Counted from the stretch's first letter, positions 52,040 through 60,425 are shown. The stretch: DNA of 64,000 bases from CAG-877 sp045627525 (GCA_045627525.1 JAZQNW010000006.1:85086-149085), one strand, 5' to 3'. Notes: generated by a model not told the origin, from the letters alone. Numbers and translations are program-made.

Positions 52040-53762
52040 AATCTTCCACCTCAAATCTCCAACTATATTTATATCTTAAGTTTTCTTCTTTTATTTCTTT
52101 TACTACTGTATAGTTAATGTTTCTATCTTTTAAATCGTAGTAGTAACCATATAAGTCAAATGTACCTAATTTTAATTTTAAATCTTTTACTTCTTTAAAT
52201 TCTTTTAAATCTTTTTCTATATTTCCAAATGTAATTAAATTTTTATAATTAATGAATGCAAAGCATCCTACATTTATAGTCATTAAAAATATAAGTCCTA
52301 ATGTATAAAGTGTTTTTATTTTTAATTTTTTGTATTTATTTGTATATACTCCAAGTAATACGCCTGCTACTACTAAGTAATATAATTGTGGAACATATCT
52401 TGCCCACCATGATTCACCTATTAAAATCATACTTATTATGATTGATAGGAATGGTAAAATGATATACTTTAAATCTTCTTTTTCTTTCTTTATTATATAT
52501 ATTAAATTATAAATAATATAAATAATGCTTAATGTAAACATAAGAGCAAAAAGAGGACCAAATCCACCCATTCTAACATCTGGTGCAAATAATTCATTTA
52601 TTTCTGATTTATATACTCTTATTGGACATTTTATTTTTGGTTCTGATACTCCATAACTTACATTTTCTGTTTTTGAATATGTTGAAATAAAGAACTTTTC
52701 AATATTATTTTTATTGCCAAATGATTTTGGTTGCATTGTAGTTATAATATCTACTTTATCTTTCCCAATTAATGGATATAATGGATTTAAATGATCTATT
52801 GTATTTTTTACATATGAATTTGATCCAACTATAAATATTGCTGTTACAAATACAATAACAAAATTTATTGTTAATCTTTTAAATATTTCTAAGAAATTTT
52901 TGTCTTTTCTACTTGCAATTAGCCAATAAAAATAATATACTGCTGCAACTACTCCTGAACAAAGAAGTCCAGTAAATTTTATATTAACAAATACTGCTAA
53001 ATTTGAAGCTAATGCCATCCATAACAATTTATTAGTTTCTTCTTTTGGGTCTATTAGTATTAATAATAGTATCTCTATTAAAAACAATATTCCCATTATT
53101 CCATCTACGTAATATGAGAAAAATTGGGCTAATGTTATTGGATTTAATGCGAATAGTGCTGTTAAAATTGTGGCCCATTTTTTATCCATTATTTTTCTTA
53201 AACAGTTATATGTAATTATTATTAATAATACTAAAAGAAAAAATGTAATTGCTTTTCCACTTTCAATATTACCAGTCATATTATATATTGTTGCTGCTAC
53301 AATCCATGATGCTTTAGGATAATGTTCTATCCATAAGTCTATACGAGATTTTTTATCTATTTTTACGACATTGTTATTATGTTTTTGAAAGTCTCTTGCT
53401 GATTCATACATTGGATTCCATCCATTTTTAATAAAAGCTATTGCTGTTTTATGATATGAATTACCATCAACTGTTAAATCAAATGTTTTATTATAAATAA
53501 AAGGAACTATTAATAATATAATTAAATATATTACTACTGTAGGTATAATCTTTTTTAATATTTTTTTACTATTTAATATATAAATTATTATTGGTATTGA
53601 AACACTTAGTACTTGTACTAATCCTAAACAACTTGTAAAATTAATAAATTGAAATAATGAATATAATACTAAAACTAGTAATAAATATCCTGATATCATC
53701 ATAAATAGTTTCATGGATTCATTATTTAGGATATTATCGTTTTTTGCTTCTATTTTTTTCAT
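52014..53762 (-). CDS. GT-C-like polytopic membrane glycosyltransferase
   Basis: The protein has 582 residues and about ten helices. An external loop after the second or third helix carries VDGNSY (98-103), GWNP (114-117) and ESAR (120-123), and further shared blocks (ALNPITLAQ, YYVDG, IKFTG, GGFGPLF) show it is a paralogue of the C-terminal part of the HAD fusion at 46888-49206. An Asp in the first external loop is typical of GT-C catalytic bases. It probably transfers a sugar from a polyprenyl-phosphate donor outside the membrane. AAGGAG precedes the ATG. Confidence 0.72.
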   Translation of the reverse strand: MKKIEAKNDNILNNESMKLFMMISGYLLLVLVLYSLFQFINFTSCLGLVQVLSVSIPIIIYILNSKKILKKIIPTVVIYLIILLIVPFIYNKTFDLTVDGNSYHKTAIAFIKNGWNPMYESARDFQKHNNNVVKIDKKSRIDLWIEHYPKASWIVAATIYNMTGNIESGKAITFFLLVLLIIITYNCLRKIMDKKWATILTALFALNPITLAQFFSYYVDGIMGILFLIEILLLILIDPKEETNKLLWMALASNLAVFVNIKFTGLLCSGVVAAVYYFYWLIASRKDKNFLEIFKRLTINFVIVFVTAIFIVGSNSYVKNTIDHLNPLYPLIGKDKVDIITTMQPKSFGNKNNIEKFFISTYSKTENVSYGVSEPKIKCPIRVYKSEINELFAPDVRMGGFGPLFALMFTLSIIYIIYNLIYIIKKEKEDLKYIILPFLSIIISMILIGESWWARYVPQLYYLVVAGVLLGVYTNKYKKLKIKTLYTLGLIFLMTINVGCFAFINYKNLITFGNIEKDLKEFKEVKDLKLKLGTFDLYGYYYDLKDRNINYTVVKEIKEENLRYKYSWRFEVEDYEGLHKTN

Positions 53763-53777
53763 ATGTTCTCCTTGTAA

Positions 53778-54695
53778 TCATTTTTTTATTTTAAAGTATA
53801 ATTTTGGACTTATATCTAATATTAGGCCTTTTATTTTTCTTCCAAATGTATCTCTTAGTAAATCCTTGCTTACTTTTTCTTGCTTTAACTTTTTTAGATA
53901 TATTTTGTAATCTTTATTATTTAATTCACATATTTTCATTAACATGCTGTTAGATATAAAGCTTAAAAAAACTTTCTTATCTAAATTAGTTTTGTTTATT
54001 TCTTCTTTTAGTATTTTATAATTATAATAAAAATCATTTACTTTTCTTTTTGTCCACGAATAATCAGGTGTATTCATAATACTGCCTGTTCTTCTATAAT
54101 AATTATAACCAATATATTTAATAGAGTTAACAGTATTTGCCTTTATTATTATTAAAGGAGTTAGCCCAAAATCTTCATGTATTTTGTCTTTAGCAAATGC
54201 AAATTTTTCTTTTTCATAATATTTTCTTTTTATTGCTAGGGACCAAACACTTTCTACGTAGTGAAATTTTGAAATTATATTAAATGCCTCAACACCTGTT
54301 TTATTTTCAAACTCTATTTCATTGTAGTTTGTTATTACATTATCATCTGTTACTGTTCTTATTTGAAATCTTACTAAATCTGGGTTGTTTTTTAGTGATT
54401 TATTTATTTCTTTTAATAAATCTTTATCCCAATAATCATCACTATCTAAAAATATTAAATATTCACCTGTTGCTGTTTTTGCACCTATATTTCTAGATTC
54501 ACTTACACCTTGATGCTTACTATTTATAATTTTTACATCATATTCTTTTGCTATTTTTTTACTTTTATCTGTTGATCCATCATCTACAACGATTACTTCA
54601 TAATCTTTGTACGTTTGACAAAAAACACTATCTAAGCATCTTCCTATATAATTTTCTACATTATATACTGGTATAATTATACTAAATTTAGGCAT
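53778..54695 (-). CDS. Family 2 glycosyltransferase
   Basis: The 305-residue GT2 protein shows IIIPVYNVENYIGRCLDSVF, VVDDGSTDKSK and the DxD in FLDSDDYW. A cytosolic catalytic domain is followed by a helical C-terminus (LSFISNSMLMKICELNNKDY). It is the first gene of the long minus-strand glycan transcript. I set the start at ATG 54695, eight bases after GAGGTGG. A GTG at 54704 is inside that binding site. Donor and acceptor are unknown. Confidence 0.9.
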   Translation of the reverse strand: MPKFSIIIPVYNVENYIGRCLDSVFCQTYKDYEVIVVDDGSTDKSKKIAKEYDVKIINSKHQGVSESRNIGAKTATGEYLIFLDSDDYWDKDLLKEINKSLKNNPDLVRFQIRTVTDDNVITNYNEIEFENKTGVEAFNIISKFHYVESVWSLAIKRKYYEKEKFAFAKDKIHEDFGLTPLIIIKANTVNSIKYIGYNYYRRTGSIMNTPDYSWTKRKVNDFYYNYKILKEEINKTNLDKKVFLSFISNSMLMKICELNNKDYKIYLKKLKQEKVSKDLLRDTFGRKIKGLILDISPKLYFKIKK

Positions 54696-54837
54696 TAATT
54701 CCACCTCTTTTTTATTTTAAGACATTTTGTTTTTCCTTAAAAAAACACTAATATTTTTTACTAGCATTTATTCTATTACTTTAATTTTATCACTATATAG
54801 AATATTTTGCTATTCTAATTATCTTTTTTAATTAATT

Positions 54838-55437
54838 TTATTTTAATACTAATTGCTTATTGCTATATATATATTCTTCAATATGTATTTGATGTCCTAT
54901 ATCCATTCTATCGTCTAAACTTTGCATTTCATCAAACATTTTCATAAAAAATTGGTTATAGGGGTCATACTTACTACCAGAGTTACTGAATCTTATTGAT
55001 ACTAAATTTTTTGATTTAATATCTCTACTATACCCTTCAACATATTGTTGCGTATGAAAACCAAATATAAATGTTTCATCTTTTTGCTCGATAGTTAGTA
55101 TATTTGATACAACACTAGATGTCTCATCAGAATACCAAGTTATTTTTTTTGTCTTAGGATCATATATTTCATTTTTTTTATTACTACAGCATAATTTTTC
55201 ATTTTCAATATCTATAAATAATGTTTCAATTAAAGAATATAATTTGTAATTTTCTTTAGTAATTGTAAAAAAGTCTGATCCTCCAGTTAGCTGTTGATTT
55301 AAATTTTTCCCTTTAAGTATCCAATACAAGTCTAAATTACCCATACAACTGATTATTAGTTCTTTATCATCTTCTTTAATAATAATAGTTTCACCTTTTA
55401 TTTGTTCATAATCAGATGGCACTTTTATAATTTTCAC
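54838..55437 (-). CDS. Hypothetical 199-residue protein
   Basis: No family is recognised. It is a mostly beta soluble protein (ETIIIKEDDKELIISCMGNLDLYW, KITWYSDETSSVVSNILTIEQ) with a C-terminal helix (NQFFMKMFDEMQSL). It has no signal peptide or membrane helix. It starts with GTG 55437, supported by GGGGGAAT eight bases upstream. It lies between the glycan locus and the HD-domain gene, with gaps that suggest its own transcript. Confidence 0.55.
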   Translation of the reverse strand: MKIIKVPSDYEQIKGETIIIKEDDKELIISCMGNLDLYWILKGKNLNQQLTGGSDFFTITKENYKLYSLIETLFIDIENEKLCCSNKKNEIYDPKTKKITWYSDETSSVVSNILTIEQKDETFIFGFHTQQYVEGYSRDIKSKNLVSIRFSNSGSKYDPYNQFFMKMFDEMQSLDDRMDIGHQIHIEEYIYSNKQLVLK

Positions 55438-55504
55438 GATTATTCCCCCTACATGTTACACAAAAATAGAATAATATATTATATAAGCTATAATGACCTA
55501 TATC

Positions 55505-56167
55505 TTAACTATTCCAATTCCATTCATTTATAAATTCTTTAACAAAATTTTTCATATAATTAGTTCTTTCATTTGCTAATTCTTTTCCTGTGGTTGTATT
55601 CATATTGTTTTCTAATCTATAAAGTTTTCTATAAAAATGGTGAATAACTGACGGATCTTTTGCTCCTTCTACAAAGTCTTCACTATTTTCTAGTTCAATA
55701 GAATCATCATATAAATGAACGCCATAATGCCCACCACCTTCAAAAGCTCTTGCTATACCTATTGCACCTATTGCATCCATATTATCTGCATCTTGTAATA
55801 TTAATGAATTTATATCTTTAACATTATTACCATTCCAATTGTAGTTTTCATGATTTTCAATGGCAAAACATATTTTTGATTTTACATCATCAGTTAAATC
55901 TGTCTTATCTAATATTTCGTTTACCTTTGGTATGGAATCTTTTGGGGAGAAAAAATGATATTCTTTACTGTTATCTGTCATTATTCTATGAATGTCATGC
56001 AAAAATGCTGCTATACCAATAACAATTCTATCTCCACCTTCTTTTTCTTGTATATATAGTGCCATTCTCATAACTCTTTTTAAATGGCTTATGTCATGGC
56101 CTGATGTATCATCTTTAAATAATTCAATTACATATGGTTCTATTTCGTTAATATATTTTTCTAGCAT
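55505..56167 (-). CDS. HD-domain phosphohydrolase
   Basis: The 220-residue protein carries the HD metal site: GHDISHLKRVMRMA (H, residues about 24-37), FLHDIHR (HD pair, about 60-66), AIENHENYNW and LQDADNMDAIG (Asp). It resembles the YedJ/YpgQ group of HD hydrolases, which cut nucleoside triphosphates or cyclic nucleotides. An AAAGGAG site precedes the ATG. Confidence 0.88.
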   Translation of the reverse strand: MLEKYINEIEPYVIELFKDDTSGHDISHLKRVMRMALYIQEKEGGDRIVIGIAAFLHDIHRIMTDNSKEYHFFSPKDSIPKVNEILDKTDLTDDVKSKICFAIENHENYNWNGNNVKDINSLILQDADNMDAIGAIGIARAFEGGGHYGVHLYDDSIELENSEDFVEGAKDPSVIHHFYRKLYRLENNMNTTTGKELANERTNYMKNFVKEFINEWNWNS

Positions 56168-56229
56168 TTTAAATCTCCTTTTATATTATTGTAACACTTC
56201 TTATGTTTTATATCTACTTGCAAAAAAAG

Positions 56230-56254
56230 AAAAAGAACATTTTTAGCTCTTTTT
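56230..56254 (-). terminator. Terminator of the CsoR-metallothionein unit
   Basis: Arms AAAAAGAGC and GTTCTTTTT (one wobble) are followed by a T-rich run on the minus strand, right after the cysteine-rich gene. Confidence 0.65.
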
Positions 56255-56431
56255 TTCTTTATTACAATTACAAGTTTTATTACTTTGACATCCACAAGTA
56301 CATGTTTCGTCGCATGTGCAATTTCCGTCTTCACATCCACATGTACATTTTCCTTTATTACAAGTACATGATTTTCCTTCTTGACATCCGCAAGTACAAG
56401 TTTCATCGTATATTTTCTTTTCTTTTTCCAT
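56243..56431 (-). CDS. Metallothionein-like peptide (15 Cys in 62 residues)
   Basis: Three tandem units, each CTCGC followed by a C-x-C, account for all 15 cysteines, with no His and almost no aromatic residue. This composition is characteristic of metal-thiolate cluster proteins that bind copper, zinc or cadmium, though it is not similar in order to the classical cyanobacterial SmtA or the mycobacterial MymT. It lies directly after a CsoR-family metal repressor gene (12-base gap), so it is probably induced by metal excess. AGGAGG precedes the ATG. DNA-level repetition creates shadow frames here. Confidence 0.75.
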   Translation of the reverse strand: MEKEKKIYDETCTCGCQEGKSCTCNKGKCTCGCEDGNCTCDETCTCGCQSNKTCNCNKEKKS

Positions 56432-56442
56432 TTTTATTCCTC

Positions 56443-56728
56443 CTAATCATTAAATCTTTTAAATAAACTTGTTAATTCATCAATTACCTCTTCATTTTTT
56501 ATATCATCAGAAATACATCGATAAATATGGTTTTCAAACATAAGATTTGCTAAACTTTTCATGGATTTTTCGGCTGCTACAATTTGAATTAATATATCAT
56601 TACAATATTTGTCTTCTTCAATCATTCTTTTTATTCCATCTAATTGCCCAGAAATTCTATTAATTCTACTTATTAATTGTTTTTTTTTCATCTTCGCTTC
56701 TCTCTGTTTTTTTGCAACAATTACTCAT
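56443..56728 (-). CDS. CsoR-family metal-sensing repressor, start split by an A9 frameshift
   Basis: The core frame (56443-56691, 82 residues) reads MKKKQLISRINRISGQLDGIKRM, with the metal ligands in the pattern C (DKYCNDIL), H and C (NHIYRC) of CsoR copper repressors. Just upstream, ATG 56728 with GGTGGTG opens MSNCCKKTERSEDEKK, the usual beginning of Gram-positive CsoR proteins, but in another frame. A run of nine A separates the two, and eight A would give one continuous protein. The cause may be a natural mutation, transcriptional slippage or a sequencing error. The gene probably controls itself and the adjacent metallothionein. Confidence 0.8.
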
Positions 56729-56746
56729 ATTTTCACCACCATTAAA

Positions 56747-56775
56747 ATTATATATCTTTTTATTCTTAATAGTAA
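56747..56775 (-). promoter_or_regulatory. Promoter of the CsoR-metallothionein unit
   Basis: On the minus strand, TTACTA (56770-56775), 17 bases and TATAAT (56747-56752) precede the GGTGGTG site. The -35 box is weak. Confidence 0.5.
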
Positions 56776-56777
56776 AT

Positions 56778-56787
56778 AAGGGGGTAT
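56778..56787 (-). promoter_or_regulatory. Candidate CsoR operator half-site
   Basis: ATACCCCCTT lies just upstream of the -35 box and resembles one half of the ATACCCCxxxGGGGTAT-like operators bound by CsoR-family repressors. The second half is not well preserved. Confidence 0.4.
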
Positions 56788-56798
56788 ATATTTTCTGG

Positions 56799-57134
56799 TT
56801 ATCTTATAATTACGTGTTCAAAATATTGTTCTTGAAATTCAGTCAATGCGTTGATAGCATCACCACTATATTCTTTATTCTCTGGAACAATTATTAATTT
56901 ATCATCGTTATCATTTGTTCTATGTATAATTGCGATACATTTACCTCTATATTCTTTTACAGGTTCAAAAACTCCTAATAAATAACAATCTAATTCTTCA
57001 CCATCATCGCTAATTGTATTTGGTATGAAACCATAATTAACTGGATATATAAAACCATGTTTTGGGTGTGTACTTCCAAGTTCTCTATCAATTTTAATGT
57101 CTATTGTATTCCCTATAAATTTATTATTTTCCAT
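56799..57134 (-). CDS. Short inorganic pyrophosphatase-like protein
   Basis: The 111 residues match the inorganic pyrophosphatase fold: HGFIYPVNYGFIPNTISDDGEELDCYLLG, with the DxxELDxY acidic motif that binds magnesium in family I enzymes, and IVPENKEY. Full family I enzymes have about 160-180 residues. Here the N-terminal barrel region is shorter, as in the small PPase-like family found in Bacillota. Catalysis is uncertain. The start is ATG 57134, seven bases after GAGGAGG. Confidence 0.75.
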   Translation of the reverse strand: MENNKFIGNTIDIKIDRELGSTHPKHGFIYPVNYGFIPNTISDDGEELDCYLLGVFEPVKEYRGKCIAIIHRTNDNDDKLIIVPENKEYSGDAINALTEFQEQYFEHVIIR

Positions 57135-57158
57135 CACAATCCTCCTCTTAAACATTAT

Positions 57159-57647
57159 TTATTTTTGTTTATATTCATCTCTCAATTTCATCCATAGCTT
57201 TCCCAAATTATTTTCACCATCTCTATATTTTCCCCATCCCCAAAAAGAATCTTTTGGTGAGTCCTCAACTATATAATAATCTTTTGTTTCTAATAATTTT
57301 TTTAAAACATAGGGATTTTGTTCAATCTTTAATCTAAGCAGTTGTTCCATAACTTCTAATTTTTTAGTTTTCCAATCTTTTCTTTGCTTATCTAAATTAG
57401 AATAAGCTATTTTTTGAGCTTCGTGTGCTGAATGAGAATTTTTAATCAAATTCACTATTGCCTCATCACTATTCATAAAACTTGCAGCTTGAAAAGCTTC
57501 TTCTAGTGATGAATATAAATAACCATCCCATTCTACTTTAAATGAGGAAAAATTATCTAACGGATAAAACTCTCTTGGATAAAATCCTATTACCTCTTCA
57601 ATTTTTTTTGACATCCAAATATCTCTATATTGTTCTAACTTAATCAT
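57159..57647 (-). CDS. NADAR-family (YbiA-like) protein
   Basis: The 162-residue protein shows the NADAR pattern FYPLDNFSSFKVEWDGYLYSSLEEAFQAASF, with the Glu in SLEEAFQA, and the terminal EDSPKDSFWGWGK..GENNLGKLWM. YbiA-type enzymes hydrolyse N-glycosidic bonds of riboflavin intermediates or act in ADP-ribose removal. AGAGGAG precedes the ATG. It lies 24 bases before the pyrophosphatase-like gene, so they may be co-transcribed. Confidence 0.88.
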   Translation of the reverse strand: MIKLEQYRDIWMSKKIEEVIGFYPREFYPLDNFSSFKVEWDGYLYSSLEEAFQAASFMNSDEAIVNLIKNSHSAHEAQKIAYSNLDKQRKDWKTKKLEVMEQLLRLKIEQNPYVLKKLLETKDYYIVEDSPKDSFWGWGKYRDGENNLGKLWMKLRDEYKQK

Positions 57648-57708
57648 ATATTTATCTCCTCTTTTCTAAGATAAATATATATAAATATTAGGAAGTATTT
57701 ATGTCACA

Positions 57709-58179
57709 TTAAAATTTTTCTTTTAATATTTTTATTTTATTAATTCTATTTAAATAAAAGTGTCTTATTTCTTTTTTATTTTCACAATAAGCTGCAACAC
57801 CCCATTCATTATCTAATGCTAATATTTCGTATGGTCTAATTATTCTTTCAGTCATTCTATCGTGTTCTTTTGAGTAATATTTAATATAACATTTATTTCT
57901 ATTTATTATAGATTTACTAATTATATTATAATATTCTTTATTTGTAATTGGAATTGGTTTTTCTTTGCTCTCAGGTAATTTAATATTTTGATTTAAATAA
58001 TATCCTCCATATGGTCCTCTGATTGATTCTATATAAATTCCTGCTAGTTCTAATTCTTCTTTGTATTCTCTTATCATTCTTGGTGATACTTCTATTTTAT
58101 CAGCTAATTCTTTAATACTATACTTTCTACCATTTTGAAGAAGTCTTAAAAGCATAATTGCATTTGATAGTTTTGTCAT
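57709..58179 (-). CDS. HTH-WYL regulator, short form
   Basis: The N-terminal HTH_11 domain (LLRLLQNGRKYSIKELADKIEVSPRMIREY) is followed by a half-length WYL region (residues about 90-150, with RIIRPYEILALDNEWGVAAYCE and RHFYLNRI). WYL regulators are usually about 300 residues with a C-terminal WCX extension, which is absent here. The WYL signature Trp-Tyr-Leu is replaced by NEWGVAAY. Such proteins regulate nearby genes by ligand binding. The flavodoxin next to it is a possible target. GTGGTG precedes the ATG. Confidence 0.75.
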   Translation of the reverse strand: MTKLSNAIMLLRLLQNGRKYSIKELADKIEVSPRMIREYKEELELAGIYIESIRGPYGGYYLNQNIKLPESKEKPIPITNKEYYNIISKSIINRNKCYIKYYSKEHDRMTERIIRPYEILALDNEWGVAAYCENKKEIRHFYLNRINKIKILKEKF

Positions 58180-58193
58180 TTATTCACCACTTT

Positions 58194-58682
58194 TTATATC
58201 CAATTTTTAATTATGTCTTCACTCTGTTTTGCTTTGGATCCATATATTGAAATGGCATCTTCTAATACATTAGCTCCTGGGCATATTTTCTTTATATCTT
58301 CTACTACAGATCCAAGTCCTGATCCTTCATGTGTTGTTATAATTCTTATGGTTTTATCACTAAAATTCAATTGACTTAGTTGAGTCTTAATCTCTGGTGC
58401 ATATGTTCCCCAATATATAGGGGTCATAATGTATATAATTTCATAATTAGATATATTTGTTAAAGTAGATTTTATTGGAGCATTATCTTTTCTTTGTTTA
58501 GCCTCTTCTAGGCAAGTACTATAATCTTTGGCATATGGAACTAGAGGTTCAACTTTAAACATGTCTGCATTTGTATATTTTTGTACATATTCGGCTAATA
58601 TTTCTGTATTTCCTTTTTCTATAAAACCAACTGCATAATTTTCGTCGGCTCTACTAAAATATATAATTAGATTTTTATTCAT
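58194..58682 (-). CDS. Flavodoxin
   Basis: The 162-residue protein has the FMN phosphate loop replaced by FSRADENYAVGFIEKGNTEIL (the S-x-x-x-x-x-T region), with TPIYWGTYAPEI as the isoalloxazine loop and ITTHEGSGLGSVVEDI near the end. This is the Flavodoxin_4 layout of low-potential or quinone-reductase-like flavodoxins. It carries electrons or reduces small substrates in the cytosol. AAGGAG precedes the ATG. It lies 14 bases upstream of the WYL gene and is probably co-transcribed. Confidence 0.88.
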   Translation of the reverse strand: MNKNLIIYFSRADENYAVGFIEKGNTEILAEYVQKYTNADMFKVEPLVPYAKDYSTCLEEAKQRKDNAPIKSTLTNISNYEIIYIMTPIYWGTYAPEIKTQLSQLNFSDKTIRIITTHEGSGLGSVVEDIKKICPGANVLEDAISIYGSKAKQSEDIIKNWI

Positions 58683-58731
58683 GATTTATCTCCTTTATTT
58701 TTCTTATATTACATATATTTTAACAAAAAAG

Positions 58732-58751
58732 CTAGGATATTTCTATCCTAG
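58732..58751 (-). terminator. Terminator of the DUF362 gene
   Basis: Eight-base perfect arms CTAGGATA and TATCCTAG with loop TTTC are followed by C and T6 on the minus strand. Confidence 0.8.
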
Positions 58752-58759
58752 TTATAAAT

Positions 58760-59755
58760 TTATTCATTAAATTTTTTCAAATCTTTTACTGCTTCTTTTT
58801 GTGATATTTCTTTATCATTATTATCAATATCAATTAATTTATATTTTGTATTTCCCATGCCTAGTTCATGCATATATGATAGTTGTCTTAAACCATGTCT
58901 AGTTTCTATTCTTTCTACTAAATCGTGATTTTCTTCTTCTTTCATTGCATATACTAAATCTATACATGCTGTGTCTAGTGCACAAATATCTCTTGATGCT
59001 AGAATTCCAACATTTGGAGTTACTACAGGTTCAGCTTCTATTCCTTCACAGTCACAAGAAACACTCATATTTCTCATAACATTAACAAATGTAATTTTGT
59101 CTTTAAAATGATCCAGAACTGCTTTTGTACTTTCAGTCATACGTTCCATGAAATCTTCTTTGGAAATAGACCATTGATCTTTACCTTCATATGTATGAAT
59201 CATTTTTTTCCCAATTCTTCCATCGGCACAGCCTATTCCTATATTCTTATTACTGCCACCAAAACCACCCATAGTATGTCCTTTGAAGTGAGTAAGTGTA
59301 ATTAATGAATCATAATTAACAATATTTTTACCCATTGTCATATGACTAAACCATTTTCCGTTTTTTACTGGCAAATCAATTGCACCATCTTCGTCTGTTA
59401 TATCGACTGGGCAAAAGTTCCAGCCATTAATTTTTAATGTTTCTCTATGTTGAGAAGTCGTGTATCTTTCACCTTCATAATAAGTATTTGTTTCAATTAT
59501 TGTTGCGTCTGGACACTCACCTTCTATAAATTTTTTTATCCATTCACTTGGAATAATATTAGGACCATGTGGTTCTCCTGTATGTAATTTTATTGCTATT
59601 TTTCCATCAATATTTTCATTAACTTTTTTATAAATTTTTTTTAATCCTTCTGAACTTAAATCACGTGTGAAATATACTATTGATTCTTCACTAGTTCTTT
59701 CACTATATGGGACATATTTTTCTCCACCTTTTTTTGCTTCTCTTATATTATTCAT
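58760..59755 (-). CDS. DUF362 domain protein
   Basis: The 331-residue protein shows the DUF362 blocks: ALKLHTGEP-like KIAIKLHTGEPHG, TLTHFKGHTMGGFGGSNKNIGIGCAD, CDCEGIEAEPVVTPNVGILAS and DICALDTACIDLVYA. No iron-sulfur ferredoxin cysteine pairs are found at the C-terminus, as in the shorter DUF362 group. The family function is unknown. AAGGAG precedes the ATG. Confidence 0.87.
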   Translation of the reverse strand: MNNIREAKKGGEKYVPYSERTSEESIVYFTRDLSSEGLKKIYKKVNENIDGKIAIKLHTGEPHGPNIIPSEWIKKFIEGECPDATIIETNTYYEGERYTTSQHRETLKINGWNFCPVDITDEDGAIDLPVKNGKWFSHMTMGKNIVNYDSLITLTHFKGHTMGGFGGSNKNIGIGCADGRIGKKMIHTYEGKDQWSISKEDFMERMTESTKAVLDHFKDKITFVNVMRNMSVSCDCEGIEAEPVVTPNVGILASRDICALDTACIDLVYAMKEEENHDLVERIETRHGLRQLSYMHELGMGNTKYKLIDIDNNDKEISQKEAVKDLKKFNE

Positions 59756-59790
59756 CTATATTTCTCCTTTATAATATCTATAGTTTTAGA

Positions 59791-60387
59791 TTATATATGT
59801 TTATTTTTTTTGCGTTCTTCACTGTTAAATTCAATGTTACCTATACCATAGTCAATTAATTTGTCATTTCCTTTTTTGAAAGCATTTATAAAAGTTGCAC
59901 CATTTATTGGGTTTAATTTAAAATTTTCTGGTAATCCTATTTTTGTAAAATAAAATGCATTTCCATATGCATAGGCTCTATCATCATCTAATTTGAAAAA
60001 ACCTTTTTCAACTAATTCATCTGCATATTTTTGATTTATCATACTCATATAATAATATGGCGATTTTGCTGTACATTTTATTCCGTTAATTATTTTTTCT
60101 TCACTATTATCATATTTGAATTGAACAAATGCCGGGTCAAGCAAATAGTATTCATTATTAACTGGTAATACTATAAAACTATGTCCAGTTATATTAGTAG
60201 TTATAACTTTGTTAGTACTGCATGGATAAAATGATAAATCTTGTTCTTGTAAATATCTGCCAATTATTCCTTGACACATATCACATTTATTTACCATTTT
60301 TTCATCATTCACTATTCTTTTCGTTTCTTCTACTAGTCTAGATATAAAATCTTCCTCATCATCTATAGTAGTTAAAATTTCACTCAT
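59791..60387 (-). CDS. Cys-His-Asp protein, transglutaminase/papain-like
   Basis: The 198-residue protein has a possible catalytic triad: Cys in KCDMCQGIIGRYL (residues 35 or 38), His69 in GHSFIVL and Asp84 in YLLDPAF. The pattern of Cys, then His with a beta strand, then DPxF is that of transglutaminase-like or arylamine N-acetyltransferase-like folds. The N-terminus has no signal peptide. It follows the SUFU-domain gene by about 38 bases, possibly as an effector-immunity or enzyme-partner pair. CAGGAGG precedes the ATG. It may be a toxin, a protease or a transferase. Confidence 0.5.
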   Translation of the reverse strand: MSEILTTIDDEEDFISRLVEETKRIVNDEKMVNKCDMCQGIIGRYLQEQDLSFYPCSTNKVITTNITGHSFIVLPVNNEYYLLDPAFVQFKYDNSEEKIINGIKCTAKSPYYYMSMINQKYADELVEKGFFKLDDDRAYAYGNAFYFTKIGLPENFKLNPINGATFINAFKKGNDKLIDYGIGNIEFNSEERKKNKHI

Positions 60388-60425
60388 TTATGACACCTCC
60401 TGATCTTTATTTTGTTTTTATTAAT

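Noticed and set aside
56161..56406. 81-residue basic frame over the metallothionein gene
   Set aside because: It is a shadow frame of the cysteine-rich repeats, with repetitive Lys/Val composition and no binding site.
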